DNA of 64,000 bases from positions 120,342 through 184,341 of the forward strand of contig NZ_CVSK01000067.1 of assembly GCF_001180025.1 (NCBI RefSeq), read 5' to 3'. Below are positions 1 to 9,075 of this stretch, piece by piece (positions within the stretch are counted from its first letter, which is position 1; each line of letters starts with the position of its first letter). The stretch is from Candidatus Pelagibacter communis. Lineage in GTDB: Bacteria > Pseudomonadota > Alphaproteobacteria > Pelagibacterales > Pelagibacteraceae. The position numbers and the translations under genes are program-made. A model generated the notes under the pieces. The model made no database searches, had not been told where the DNA came from, and worked only from the letters and a program-made list of their open reading frames with translations.

Positions 1-1
1 A

Positions 2-370
2 ATTCCAAAACTTACTCAAAAAAGAATTCAATTAGCAGAAATATCACTCGGTGATTTTGAAGGAAGATTAGCTAACGAGTTATTGAATTGGTTTTCTTTA
101 ACCCCACAACATTGGATAATGTTGCACATGGTAATGCTTGCTTATTATAAAAATAAATCAATTACTAAAAATCAATTACTTAAAGTGATCGAGAAATCAT
201 ATTTAACCTCAAACGTTTATATCGATACAGCAATTAAAAAAGGTTATTTTAGAATTATAAGAAATGAGAGAGACAAAAGATCTATATTTATATTACCTTC
301 AGTAATTACCATTAAAACCTTTGAGGAATTTATTGATAGGAGAGATATTCTTTATAAGGGAATTAAATAG
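2..370 (+). CDS. Putative winged-helix (MarR-like) regulator, 5' end cut off
   Basis: The reading frame is open from base 2, so the gene begins upstream of the window and the in-frame TTG at 83 is probably not the start. The visible 122 residues contain a helix-rich stretch (ITKNQLLKVI...), then IDTAIKKGYF and a basic wing-like segment (NERDKRSIFILP). This resembles the recognition helix and wing of MarR-type DNA-binding proteins. That is pattern recognition from a fragment, not a firm family call. It ends 6 bases before the convergent aldolase gene and could regulate the adjacent catabolic island, which is inference. Other winged-helix families are equally possible. Confidence 0.5.
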   Translation: MPKLTQKRIQLAEISLGDFEGRLANELLNWFSLTPQHWIMLHMVMLAYYKNKSITKNQLLKVIEKSYLTSNVYIDTAIKKGYFRIIRNERDKRSIFILPSVITIKTFEEFIDRRDILYKGIK

Positions 371-375
371 TTAAC

Positions 376-1167
376 CTAGTAAGCTTTAGACTCTTCTTTT
401 TTTGAAGAACCTTTCATTTTTTCTACCACTGCTTTAGCGCCCGCACTTAATGCTCTTTGATCAGCCCCAATAGTTACAAAATTGAAACCTTTATCTATCA
501 TTTTTTGTGCATACTCAGGTGTACCATTATGAATTCCTGCAAAAATATTATTTTTTTTTGCGTGTTCTAAAATTCTTAGTATTTCCGAATAAGCTTTTGT
601 GCTTTCTGCTCTATCAAAGCCAGGTTCTTCTCCTATTGCTAAACTTAAATCAGCTGGCCCAATATATATTCCATCCACACCAGGAGTTGACATAATCTCA
701 TCTAATTTTTCTAAAGACTCTTTTGTTTCGATCATAGCTAATTTGAGCATTTCATCATTTGCATGTTTTGCATAATCTGAACCTCCATAGATTAATCCTC
801 TAACGGGACCAAAACTTCTATAACCACGAGGAGGGTACATACAAGCTTGAACAAATCTTTCTGCTTCCTCTTTATTACTTACCATTGGACATATAATTCC
901 ATAACAACCCGCATCTAGAATTTTCATTATTTGACCTGGCTCATTCCAGTTTACTCTAGCTAAAGGAGTTACATCTGTTGTTGAAATTGTTTGAAGCATT
1001 GGAAGTGCATTAGTGTAATCAACTAAGCCATGTTGCATATCTATTGTTAGAGAATCCCAACCTTGATGAGCCATTACTTCAGCTGAAACAGTACTAGGTA
1101 TTTGAAGCCAACCATTGATAACAGGTTTCCCTGCTTTCATCATTTCTTTAACTTTATTTTTTCTCAT
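376..1167 (-). CDS. HpcH/HpaI family class II aldolase
   Basis: The product has 263 residues, the usual length of this family, which cleaves 2-keto-3-deoxy or 4-hydroxy-2-oxo acids into pyruvate and an aldehyde using a divalent metal. Visible family signatures are DMQHG (active-site His), LARVNW (Arg), the metal-binding Glu in MIETKE and the Asp in GPADLS. It starts 2 bases after the upstream aldehyde dehydrogenase gene, so the two form an operon in which the released aldehyde could be oxidised at once. The true substrate cannot be read from sequence. Relatives act on sugar-derived 2-keto-3-deoxy acids or on aromatic-degradation intermediates, and the neighbours favour the sugar route. Confidence 0.88.
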   Translation of the reverse strand: MRKNKVKEMMKAGKPVINGWLQIPSTVSAEVMAHQGWDSLTIDMQHGLVDYTNALPMLQTISTTDVTPLARVNWNEPGQIMKILDAGCYGIICPMVSNKEEAERFVQACMYPPRGYRSFGPVRGLIYGGSDYAKHANDEMLKLAMIETKESLEKLDEIMSTPGVDGIYIGPADLSLAIGEEPGFDRAESTKAYSEILRILEHAKKNNIFAGIHNGTPEYAQKMIDKGFNFVTIGADQRALSAGAKAVVEKMKGSSKKEESKAY

Positions 1168-1169
1168 TT

Positions 1170-2612
1170 TTAGATTTTTAAGCCCATGTGAGTATATTTC
1201 ACATTTAGATAATCTTTGATTGCACCTGATCCACCTTCACGACCATAACCAGTTTGTTTTATCCCTCCAAATGGTGCTTCAGCAATAGCAACAACACCAG
1301 TATTAACCGCAACACAACCAGACTCTAGTTTTTCAGATCCAATATGAGCTTTATCCATAGAATTAGTATATAAATAACTACATAATCCTAAGTCATTATC
1401 ATTTGCTCTTTCAATTACTTCATCAAAAGTTTTAAAAGTTAAAATTGGAACTAGTGGACCGAAAGGCTCTTCTTTCATAATTGTAAAATTATCTTTAACA
1501 TCATCAAAAACTGTCGGTTCATAATAATATCCCTTATTGAAACCAGAAGGTCTTTGTCCACCCATTAACACTTTAGCTCCTTCTTTTTTAGTAGTTTCAA
1601 CTAGTTTTTCTATTTCTTCCAATCTCTTAGCAGTAGTTAAAGGACCCAGATCCACACCTTCGTCCATACCGTTTCCAATTTTTAATTTTTTTGCTCTTTC
1701 GATAAAAGCATCAACAAACTCATCTTTTCTATTTTCTTGAATATAAAATCTATTTGGTGAAATACAGACTTGACCGTTATTTCTAAATTTACCGGTTATA
1801 GCTATATCAGCTACTTTGTTCATATCTACGTCTTCACACACAATAAAAGGAGAGTGTCCACTAAGCTCCATAGTGACTCTTTGAACTTTATCAGCTGCTT
1901 TTTTTAAAATAATTTTACCAACTCTAGTCGATCCAGTAACTGAAACTTTTTTAATTATATCAGACTCCATTAATTCATTTGATATTTCAGCAGGATCACC
2001 TGATAAAAGACTAACAACACCATCTGGTACACCAGCTTCTTTGCAAATGTTTACTAATTCCATTACAGCACCAGGAGTAATTACGTCTGGCTTACAAATT
2101 ACAGAACATCCTGCAGCTAAGGCAGTAGAAATTTTTCTAGATGCTAAAACAATTGGGAAATTCCATGGAACTAAAGCTGCAACAACACCAACAGGCTGAT
2201 AATAAACATGAACCCTTGTATCTGGAAATCTACTTTGTTGAGTTTGACCATAAATTCTTTTTGTTTCTTCAGCATTCCACTCAAAAATATCAGCTCCACC
2301 ACCAACTTCACCAACTGCCTCTGCAAGAGGTTTTCCAACTTCAAGAGTTAACCATTTTGCAATAACATCTTTTTTTTCTCTCATCATATCTGCAATTTTT
2401 CTAAGCACATAAGCTCTTTGCCATGGTGCAGTGTTTTTCCAAACTTCCAAACCTTTTTCTGCAGACTTTAATGCTTTTTGTACTTCAATAGATGAAGCTT
2501 TCGAAGCTTTTCCAATTACTTCTTCAGTTGCAGGGTTGATTACATCATAAGTTTCTTTTTTTTCAGCTTGTTGCCATTTACCATCAATGAATTGTCCAAA
2601 TTTTTCGTACAT
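1170..2612 (-). CDS. NAD(P)-dependent aldehyde dehydrogenase
   Basis: This is a 480-residue member of the aldehyde dehydrogenase superfamily. The general-base Glu lies in MELSG near residue 249 and the catalytic Cys in GQVCISPNRF near residue 283, the canonical 34-residue spacing. The cofactor-binding VPWNFP and VTGSTRVGK segments are also present. It is the first gene of a two-gene minus-strand operon with the aldolase and is divergent from the iolD-like gene, with a 92-base shared promoter region. Likely substrates are short aldehydes such as succinate semialdehyde, glycolaldehyde, lactaldehyde or 2-oxoglutarate semialdehyde. Context suggests a sugar-derived aldehyde, but specificity is unresolved. 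Confidence 0.9.
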   Translation of the reverse strand: MYEKFGQFIDGKWQQAEKKETYDVINPATEEVIGKASKASSIEVQKALKSAEKGLEVWKNTAPWQRAYVLRKIADMMREKKDVIAKWLTLEVGKPLAEAVGEVGGGADIFEWNAEETKRIYGQTQQSRFPDTRVHVYYQPVGVVAALVPWNFPIVLASRKISTALAAGCSVICKPDVITPGAVMELVNICKEAGVPDGVVSLLSGDPAEISNELMESDIIKKVSVTGSTRVGKIILKKAADKVQRVTMELSGHSPFIVCEDVDMNKVADIAITGKFRNNGQVCISPNRFYIQENRKDEFVDAFIERAKKLKIGNGMDEGVDLGPLTTAKRLEEIEKLVETTKKEGAKVLMGGQRPSGFNKGYYYEPTVFDDVKDNFTIMKEEPFGPLVPILTFKTFDEVIERANDNDLGLCSYLYTNSMDKAHIGSEKLESGCVAVNTGVVAIAEAPFGGIKQTGYGREGGSGAIKDYLNVKYTHMGLKI

Positions 2613-2704
2613 AGAAATTATTTTTAAGTTTACTTAATTAGGTTTTTTAATTTATAAATAGAATTATATATAAACACTATACATATTAAAAGATAAACAT
2701 ATTT

Positions 2705-4549
2705 ATGAAAAAAATTACCCTCACTTGTGCTCATGCGATAGTTAAATATTTAATTGCCCAAAAAATATTAATTAACGGCAAAAAAGAACCACTCTTTCCT
2801 GGTGTCTTTGGAATTTTTGGACATGGAAATGTAGCTTGTTTAGGTCAAGCACTAGAGGAAAATCAAAAAGAACTTCCAACATATAGAGGGCATCATGAAC
2901 AAAATATGGCTCTTACAGGTATTGGCTATGCTAGAGCAAAAAGAAGACAACAAATTTTCGTAGCAACATCCTCTGTTGGACCTGGAGCAACAAATATGGT
3001 TACAGCTGCTGCAGTTGCTATGAGTAATAGGTTGCCAATATTATTTTTACCTGGAGACACTTATGCAAACAGAATGCCAGATCCAGTATTGCAACAAGTT
3101 GAACATTTTAACAACCCAAGCACAACTGCGAACGATGCTTTTAAACCAGTAACAAGATATTTTGATCGTATCACAAGACCTGAACAAATAATTCAATCAT
3201 TTCCAATAGCAGTTCAAACAATGTTAGATCCTGCAGATTGTGGTCCTGCATGTATTGCGTTAAGTCAAGATATTCAAGGCCAAACTTTTGATTACCCAGA
3301 GGAGTTTTTTAAAGAAAGAGTTCACACAATTCGAAGACCAAGACCAGATGAATTTCAAATTAAAGAGGCAGCAGAAAAAATTAAGTCATCTAAAAACCCA
3401 ATTATAATTTCTGGTGGTGGAGTTTTTTATTCAGATGCAATGGAAGAATTAAGTCAGTTTGCAATCAAACATAATATTCCAGTTACACAAACTGTAATGG
3501 GTTATTCAACAATGAAGAGAGATCATTCTCATTACGCAGGTCAAATTGGAGGACTGGGAGGAAAAAATACAAACACATTAGCTAAAGAAACTGATCTTGC
3601 TATTGCGGTTGGCACAAAGCTTGCTGATTTTACAACAGGATCATGGGCAAATTTTGAAAACGAAAATTTCAAGTTAGTTTCTATTAATGTATCAAGATAT
3701 GATGCCAATAAACATTTAGCACAAGCGGTTGTTGGAGATGCAAAAGTTTCTTTAACTGAACTTTCTCAAGCTTTAGGTGATTGGAAAGCAGGAGAAGATT
3801 GGAATAAAAAATCTCAAACTGAGCTTAAGTCATGGAATGAACATATAGATAAAGAGAGCGCTCCAACTAATCAGGAAGTCCCAAGTTATGTCCAAGCAAT
3901 TGGTGCAATCTATAGAAATTCTGATCCAACAGATATTGCGGTTACGGCTGCAGGAGGTTTGGTTGGTGAGGTAATTCAAGTTTGGAGACCAAGAGAACTC
4001 AATACTCATGAAACAGAATGGGGTTTTAGTTGTATGAGTTATGAAATATCTGGAGCTTTAGGAATTAAAATGGCAAATCCAGATAAAGAAGTAATTTCTT
4101 TTGTAGGAGATGGATCTTATTTATTAAATAATACTGATATTTATTCTTCAGTAATCACAAAAAATAAATTGATTATAATTGTTTGTGATAACGGAGGTTT
4201 TGCAGTTATTAATAGATTGCAATTATTTAAAGGTGGTAAAGAGTACAACAACTTATTAAAGAGTTCTAATACACCTGGCTTAGTTGATGTAGATTTTGCA
4301 AAACATGCAGAAAGTATGGGTGCAAAATCTGAACACGTTACCTCAATATCAGATCTTGAGGCTGCATTTAAAAGAGCAAAAGCATCTGATGTGACTTATG
4401 TTATTTCAATTAAAACTCATGCATATAAATGGGTTGAAGGCTCATCTTTTTGGGATAGTCCAACTTTAGAAATTCCAACAACTAAGGAAAATGAAGAAGC
4501 TTTAAAACTTTATAAAGAAGGAAAAGGAAAACAAAGACAAGGTATTTAG
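2705..4549 (+). CDS. iolD: IolD-like trihydroxycyclohexane-1,2-dione hydrolase (ThDP enzyme)
   Basis: The 614-residue product follows the three-domain ThDP enzyme plan. It carries the IolD-type opening PGVFGIFGHGNVACLGQAL, the activating Glu of the cofactor in HHEQNMAL (residue 65), and a C-terminal ThDP/Mg motif beginning GDGSYLL near residue 468. IolD opens the ring of 3D-(3,5/4)-trihydroxycyclohexane-1,2-dione in myo-inositol breakdown. The length and N-terminal signature fit IolD better than acetolactate synthase. No iolE, iolB or iolC is visible in the window, so either those steps are encoded elsewhere or the enzyme hydrolyses a related diketone. It is followed after 6 bases by a Gfo/Idh/MocA dehydrogenase. 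Confidence 0.85.
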   Translation: MKKITLTCAHAIVKYLIAQKILINGKKEPLFPGVFGIFGHGNVACLGQALEENQKELPTYRGHHEQNMALTGIGYARAKRRQQIFVATSSVGPGATNMVTAAAVAMSNRLPILFLPGDTYANRMPDPVLQQVEHFNNPSTTANDAFKPVTRYFDRITRPEQIIQSFPIAVQTMLDPADCGPACIALSQDIQGQTFDYPEEFFKERVHTIRRPRPDEFQIKEAAEKIKSSKNPIIISGGGVFYSDAMEELSQFAIKHNIPVTQTVMGYSTMKRDHSHYAGQIGGLGGKNTNTLAKETDLAIAVGTKLADFTTGSWANFENENFKLVSINVSRYDANKHLAQAVVGDAKVSLTELSQALGDWKAGEDWNKKSQTELKSWNEHIDKESAPTNQEVPSYVQAIGAIYRNSDPTDIAVTAAGGLVGEVIQVWRPRELNTHETEWGFSCMSYEISGALGIKMANPDKEVISFVGDGSYLLNNTDIYSSVITKNKLIIIVCDNGGFAVINRLQLFKGGKEYNNLLKSSNTPGLVDVDFAKHAESMGAKSEHVTSISDLEAAFKRAKASDVTYVISIKTHAYKWVEGSSFWDSPTLEIPTTKENEEALKLYKEGKGKQRQGI

Positions 4550-4555
4550 CCCTTT

Positions 4556-5713
4556 ATGAACAAAGTATTTAAAGTAGGTCTAATAGGCTGTGGGCATATT
4601 TCAGAAACTTATTTTAGAGCTCAAGAGTATTTTAATAATATTAGGATTATTAAATGTGCTGATATCAACATGGAAACAGCAAAAAAGTGTGCAATCCATT
4701 ATAATATTGAAGCAGTAACTGTTGAAGAACTTTTAAAAGATAAAGAGATTGAAATAATACTAAACCTTACAATTCCTAGAGCACATTTTGAAGTTTCAAA
4801 AATGGCCTTAGAAAATGGTAAGCATTCTTATGCCGAGAAACCTATGGCTGTTAATTTTGAAGATGGAAAAAAATTAGTTGAGCTCGCTAAAGAAAGAAAT
4901 CTTTATATTGGAAATGCACCTGATACTTTTTTGGGTGGAGGTATCCAAAAAACTAGGGAGCTAATTGATAATGGAGTGATTGGTGAAATAAAATTAGGTA
5001 ATGCAATTTTTGCTTTCCCAGGAGTTCAATCATATCACCCTAATCCAGAACCTTGGTTTGCTGAAAATGAAGGTGGCCCTGTAATAGATATGGGACCATA
5101 TTATCTTACAGCATTAGTAAATCTAATTGGTCCAGCAAAACAAGTCCAAGGAAGATGTACAAAAGTCTTTGAAGAAAGAGAAATTGGAATAGGTCCAAAA
5201 AAAGATCAAAAATTTAAAGTAGAAACTCCAACGACTTATCTTGCAACTATACAATTTGAAAATGATTGTATCATACAGATAACTTTATCTTTTGATGTGG
5301 TTGCTCATCAAAGAAACCATATAGAGCTTTATGGTAATAAAGGATCAATTATTGTTCCTGATCCAAATATGTTTGGAGGATCTGCTTTTGTTTCAGTAAC
5401 CGCTGGCGGTAATTGGGGTGAACATAAAACAGATATGATGCCTTTAGGAAGAATTAATATTAAAAGTCAAAGCTCAAGAGCAAATGAATCTCCAACAAAT
5501 GCAAATTATAGAGGAGCTGGTCTATCAGAGATGGCTTATGCAATTGAAAATAATTTAGAACATAGATGTAATGGAGAGCTTTCTTTGCATGTTTTAGATA
5601 TCATAGACTCAACAATGAGAGCGTCTCAAACAGGTATTCCGCAAGAAATAAAGACAACTTGCAAGAAACCAAAACCTTTTACTTTAGAAGAAATAAAAAA
5701 AATATTAAATTAA
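4556..5713 (+). CDS. Gfo/Idh/MocA family oxidoreductase
   Basis: The product has 385 residues with an N-terminal Rossmann motif GLIGCGHISETYF and the family EKPMAVN motif near residue 97. These define NAD(P)-dependent dehydrogenases that act on sugars, inositols or their lactones in the cytoplasm. The C-terminal half is the expected alpha/beta substrate domain. It lies 6 bases after the iolD-like gene, probably translationally coupled. IolG (inositol 2-dehydrogenase) belongs to this family, so an inositol or scyllo-inositol dehydrogenase role is attractive. The family is too broad for a symbol, and this sequence is longer than typical IolG (about 340 residues). Confidence 0.85.
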   Translation: MNKVFKVGLIGCGHISETYFRAQEYFNNIRIIKCADINMETAKKCAIHYNIEAVTVEELLKDKEIEIILNLTIPRAHFEVSKMALENGKHSYAEKPMAVNFEDGKKLVELAKERNLYIGNAPDTFLGGGIQKTRELIDNGVIGEIKLGNAIFAFPGVQSYHPNPEPWFAENEGGPVIDMGPYYLTALVNLIGPAKQVQGRCTKVFEEREIGIGPKKDQKFKVETPTTYLATIQFENDCIIQITLSFDVVAHQRNHIELYGNKGSIIVPDPNMFGGSAFVSVTAGGNWGEHKTDMMPLGRINIKSQSSRANESPTNANYRGAGLSEMAYAIENNLEHRCNGELSLHVLDIIDSTMRASQTGIPQEIKTTCKKPKPFTLEEIKKILN

Positions 5714-5731
5714 TTATAAATTCTTATTTAA

Positions 5732-6493
5732 ATGAAAGTTGAATATTTTGATTTAAAAGATAAACGCGCATTAGTTTCAGGTGGAGCATCTGGTATTGGT
5801 GCATCAATTGTCGAACACCTTTGTGAACAAGGTGTTGAGGTTTATTTTTTCGATATAGATAAAAAAGGAGCTGAAAAATTAATTTCAAAAATTAAAAAGA
5901 AAAAACAAAAAATACCCACTTTTCAATTCTGTAATATTAAAAATATAAAAAAATACAAAACTCTAATTCAGAACATAATTAAAAATAAGGGAACAATTGA
6001 TATTTTAGTTAACAACGCTTCAAATGATCAAAGGCACACTCTTGAGGAAGTTACAGAAAAATACTGGGATGAAAGAATGGCAATAAATTTAAAGCACTAT
6101 TTATTCGCTATTCAAACAGTTAAAAAAAGCATGATTAAAAACAAAGGTGGATCAATAATAAATTTAGGTTCAGTTAGCTGGATTAGAGGAGCTGTCATGT
6201 TTCCAGCATACAGCACAGCAAAAGCTGCAATTTATGGTTTAACCAAATCTTTAGCTAGAGATTTAGGACAACATAATATTAGAATTAACTCCATAGCACC
6301 TGGATCAGTTGCAACTAAAAGACAGTCAAAATTATGGTTAAATCCAAAATTTAAAAAAGAAATTTTAGATCAACAGTGTCTTAAAAAACAAATATTACCA
6401 GAGGATGTTTCAAAAATGGTTTTATATTTGGCATCAGATGTTTCATCGGGATGTACTAAACAAAATTTTACGGTAGATGCTGGTTTAATTTAA
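5732..6493 (+). CDS. Short-chain dehydrogenase (aldose dehydrogenase-like)
   Basis: This is a 253-residue classical SDR with the nucleotide motif GGASGIGASI, NNASN, the catalytic Ser in NLGSVSW and the YxxxK pair in YSTAK. It is colinear with and strikingly similar to the SDR at 15818-16579, starting almost identically (MKVEYFDL versus MKVKYYDL) and ending in the same GCTxQ motif, so the two are paralogues. SDRs of this kind oxidise sugars such as galactose or arabinose at C1 or reduce keto-sugars. It is the last gene of the short iolD operon and lies convergent to the pdxA-like gene, 3 bases apart. Confidence 0.85.
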   Translation: MKVEYFDLKDKRALVSGGASGIGASIVEHLCEQGVEVYFFDIDKKGAEKLISKIKKKKQKIPTFQFCNIKNIKKYKTLIQNIIKNKGTIDILVNNASNDQRHTLEEVTEKYWDERMAINLKHYLFAIQTVKKSMIKNKGGSIINLGSVSWIRGAVMFPAYSTAKAAIYGLTKSLARDLGQHNIRINSIAPGSVATKRQSKLWLNPKFKKEILDQQCLKKQILPEDVSKMVLYLASDVSSGCTKQNFTVDAGLI

Positions 6494-6496
6494 AGC

Positions 6497-7498
6497 TTAG
6501 CTTAACTTCTTTTTATTTTCAGCCATTGATAATGCAATCTTAAATGAATTTAAAATTGGAGCTAAGTTAGCTTCATTTTTTCCAGCAATTGCAAATGCAG
6601 ATCCATGTGCAGTAGTCGTTACTGGTACAGTTAATCCACCTTGAACTGTTACTCCTCTGTCAAAACCAAATGCCTTAAGACCAGATTGTAGTGCATCATG
6701 ATACATACCAACCATACAATCATGGTTTTTATTTTTGTAGGCTACTACAAAGGATGTGTCGCATGGCAATGGACCATCAACATTGTAGCCAAGTTTTTTT
6801 GCTTCTTCAATCGCAGGAATGATTTCATCTTTTTCCTCTGTGCCAAACTCTGCGTGTGGATTTAAAGCTTGAATGGCAATTCTAGGTTTCTTTACACCAT
6901 TCAATTCCATAACCTGATTTATTAATTTTATAGGCTTTAAGATATTTTCTTTAGTAACATGTTGAGCAACTTCTTTGATTGGAATATGAGAAGTTACTCT
7001 TGCTGTCCAAAAATTATCAATCACATTAAATTCGCAACAAAAACTATTCACTTCAAGTTTTTCAGCCATTAACTGTAATTCATCTGAATGTTTATTTCCT
7101 CCAAGTTTTAAACTTGTCTTATTCATTGGCGCAAAATTAATTGCATCTATTTTTTTTTCCTTAGCAAGAGTTAAAGCTAAATCTAAAGCTTCCAATACAC
7201 TTTCACCAGACTCTTTTGATGGTTCTGCTATTTTATATTTATGATTTTTTCCTTTAGAAATATCTAATAAAAATCTATTTGATTTATCAAAATTTACCTC
7301 ATCAAAATTTTCAACAATATCTATATTATGTGAAATTCCTGTGATACTATTTCCACTTTCAAATACTTGTTTCTCACCAATGATGACAATGTTTGCTTTT
7401 GTAGTCATTTCATCTTTTAAAAGCTTTGAAACTAACTCTGGTCCGATCCCCGCTGGATCACCAAGAAGAACTGCAATGTTAGATTTGTTTTCAGGCAT
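6497..7498 (-). CDS. PdxA-family 4-phosphoerythronate/phosphothreonate-type dehydrogenase
   Basis: The 333-residue product shows the PdxA family signatures LGDPAGIGPEL at the N-terminus, APMNKTSLKLGG, and the metal-ligand segment MYHDALQSGLKAFGF, followed by a VTTTAHG segment. PdxA oxidises 4-phosphohydroxythreonine in vitamin B6 synthesis. PdxA2-type paralogues oxidise 4-phospho-D-threonate or D-erythronate in sugar-acid catabolism. Position beside a TctCBA transporter and sugar enzymes, and no pdxJ nearby, favours the catabolic role, although biosynthetic PdxA cannot be excluded. It is divergent from tctC across a 72-base gap. Confidence 0.8.
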   Translation of the reverse strand: MPENKSNIAVLLGDPAGIGPELVSKLLKDEMTTKANIVIIGEKQVFESGNSITGISHNIDIVENFDEVNFDKSNRFLLDISKGKNHKYKIAEPSKESGESVLEALDLALTLAKEKKIDAINFAPMNKTSLKLGGNKHSDELQLMAEKLEVNSFCCEFNVIDNFWTARVTSHIPIKEVAQHVTKENILKPIKLINQVMELNGVKKPRIAIQALNPHAEFGTEEKDEIIPAIEEAKKLGYNVDGPLPCDTSFVVAYKNKNHDCMVGMYHDALQSGLKAFGFDRGVTVQGGLTVPVTTTAHGSAFAIAGKNEANLAPILNSFKIALSMAENKKKLS

Positions 7499-7548
7499 TT
7501 TTTTCTTTACGTTTTGTATCAGATTATGTTTAAATTATTAAATATAAA

Positions 7549-7570
7549 TTAACTAAATAAGAGGGAAATA
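7549..7570 (+). promoter_or_regulatory. tctC 5' leader with Shine-Dalgarno AGAGGG
   Basis: The bases AAGAGGGAAATAATG directly before and including the tctC start are repeated exactly at the second binding-protein gene (ATG at 12466). Both are also preceded by AACTAAAT. A clear purine-rich ribosome site is unusual in this window, where most genes lack one, and fits high translation of an abundant periplasmic protein. It decides the start at 7571. Confidence 0.6.
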
Positions 7571-8545
7571 ATGAAAAAAAGCTTTAAACTATTTTTAGCA
7601 GCTGCTTTTCTAGTAACTGAATTTTTTGTTGTGGCTCTTCCATTAATGATCACATCAGCTAAAGCTGATGGTCACCCAATACAAGCAATTACACACGCTG
7701 GTTTTGGTGGTGGAACTGATGTTACTACTAGAATGATGTTATTAAGAGCAAGAAGAGTTCTTAAACAGGATATGCAATTAGTAAACAAAAAAGGTGGTGG
7801 TGGAGCAGCATCTATGGACTACATGATGTCTTTACCAGCTGATGGAAATCATACTTTAACCTGGACTACAGGTCATGCTGTATCTATGGCTTTAGGTAAA
7901 ACTAAAGTTAAGTTGAGCGATATGCAACCACTTGCAAGAGGTACTGATGATCCTCAATTATTTGTTGTTAATTGTAAAAACGATATCAAAGATGCTAAGA
8001 AATTTATAAGCACACAAAAATCAAAATCACTAAAATATGGAACTACTCATACTGGTGGTATTGATGATGTTAGTGCAATCGCATTTACTAAAAAAGGTGG
8101 ATTAAAAGATCCAACTATCGTTGCTTACAAAGGTGTTGCGCCAATTAAAACTAACCTGATCAAAGGAGATATTGATGTAGGTGTTTTAAACTTAGGTGAA
8201 GCATTAACTGAAATTAATGAAGGTAAACTTTGTGTTTCAGTTGTATTAGCAAACAATAGAATGGCTAAAATTGGAGACTCTCCAACAGCAAAAGAATTAG
8301 GCATACCTGTTTCTTTATCTACTGTTAGAGGTTTTGTAACAAAAAAAGGTGCTCCAGCAGACAGAGTAAAACAATTAGAAGCTGGAATGATGAAAGCTAT
8401 GAGCCACAACTATTACAAAAATTTCTTAACTGAAATTGGTCTTGATGACACTAGTGTAGTTGGTGCTGACGAGTGGGGTAAGCAAATGGAAGAAATGCTT
8501 ACAGAAATGACTGCTCAGCTAAAAGCATTAGGTTACATTAATTAA
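7571..8545 (+). CDS. tctC: Tripartite tricarboxylate transporter binding protein (TctC/Bug family)
   Basis: The 324-residue product begins with a basic n-region and a long hydrophobic stretch ending near SAKADG, a secretion signal. The mature part begins with a Bug-type segment (ITHAGFGGGTDVTTR), which matches the ligand-binding start of TctC proteins. These periplasmic receptors bind organic acids (citrate, tartrate, sugar acids and others) and deliver them to the TctBA sodium symporter encoded next. A strong terminator follows about 40 bases after the stop. The adjacent pdxA-like dehydrogenase hints that a sugar acid is the ligand, which is inference. Confidence 0.88.
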   Translation: MKKSFKLFLAAAFLVTEFFVVALPLMITSAKADGHPIQAITHAGFGGGTDVTTRMMLLRARRVLKQDMQLVNKKGGGGAASMDYMMSLPADGNHTLTWTTGHAVSMALGKTKVKLSDMQPLARGTDDPQLFVVNCKNDIKDAKKFISTQKSKSLKYGTTHTGGIDDVSAIAFTKKGGLKDPTIVAYKGVAPIKTNLIKGDIDVGVLNLGEALTEINEGKLCVSVVLANNRMAKIGDSPTAKELGIPVSLSTVRGFVTKKGAPADRVKQLEAGMMKAMSHNYYKNFLTEIGLDDTSVVGADEWGKQMEEMLTEMTAQLKALGYIN

Positions 8546-8568
8546 TCTAATTTAAAGTACATTTAAAT

Positions 8569-9075
8569 ATGAAGAATGTACAAAAACAAAAAAGGGCAAA
8601 CAAAAGTTTGCCCTTTTTTTTTAGAGACGAGTTTAAAGTTTGTTTGGTAATTATTTTAGTTTCTGTAGCATTATTAATCACTACTTTTACATTTGATATT
8701 GTCCCCCCTATTTTAAATAGAGGAATTCAACCAGCAACATTTCCAAAGGCACTTTTGATTTTAATAATAGTAATGAGTTTATTAATTTATTATTTAGCAA
8801 TCAAAAATCCTTGGAAAGTTGAAAAAAAATTACCTAAATCATTTTTTTTAACACTTTTAAGTTTTTTTATTTTTGTAGTGATTTCGAAAACTTTAGATTT
8901 CTTTTTAGCAATTTCAGCTTTATCTATTTTTGTTTCCTACTATTGGGGAGAAAAAAGAATATTTTATTTATTACTTGTTGGAATTATTTTTCCAGTCTTA
9001 GTATTTATTTTTTTTGAAACAATTCTAGGTCTAAGGTTTCCACCTGGAATTATAACTAATATTTATTATAGCTAG
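8569..9075 (+). CDS. tctB: Tripartite tricarboxylate transporter small membrane subunit TctB
   Basis: The product has 168 residues with about four hydrophobic helices, the size and topology of TctB, and its stop abuts the start of tctA. The call rests mainly on this context. The first codons (residues 7-18, KRANKSLPFFF region) are encoded by a perfect terminator hairpin at 8588-8622. Either translation starts at 8569 on transcripts that read through the terminator, or the true start is a non-ATG codon downstream of the hairpin, near the first helix (KVCLVIILV). I keep the ATG at 8569 because there is no better in-frame start. Confidence 0.78.
   Translation: MKNVQKQKRANKSLPFFFRDEFKVCLVIILVSVALLITTFTFDIVPPILNRGIQPATFPKALLILIIVMSLLIYYLAIKNPWKVEKKLPKSFFLTLLSFFIFVVISKTLDFFLAISALSIFVSYYWGEKRIFYLLLVGIIFPVLVFIFFETILGLRFPPGIITNIYYS
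8588..8622 (+). terminator. Intrinsic terminator between tctC and tctB
   Basis: The sequence AAAGGGCAAAC-AAAA-GTTTGCCCTTT forms a stem of about 11 base pairs (14 if the flanking A and T tracts pair) with a four-base loop, followed directly by a run of nine T. It sits 43 bases after the tctC stop and inside the predicted 5' coding end of tctB. It probably stops most transcripts after the binding-protein gene, leaving partial read-through to tctBA. Confidence 0.85.
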
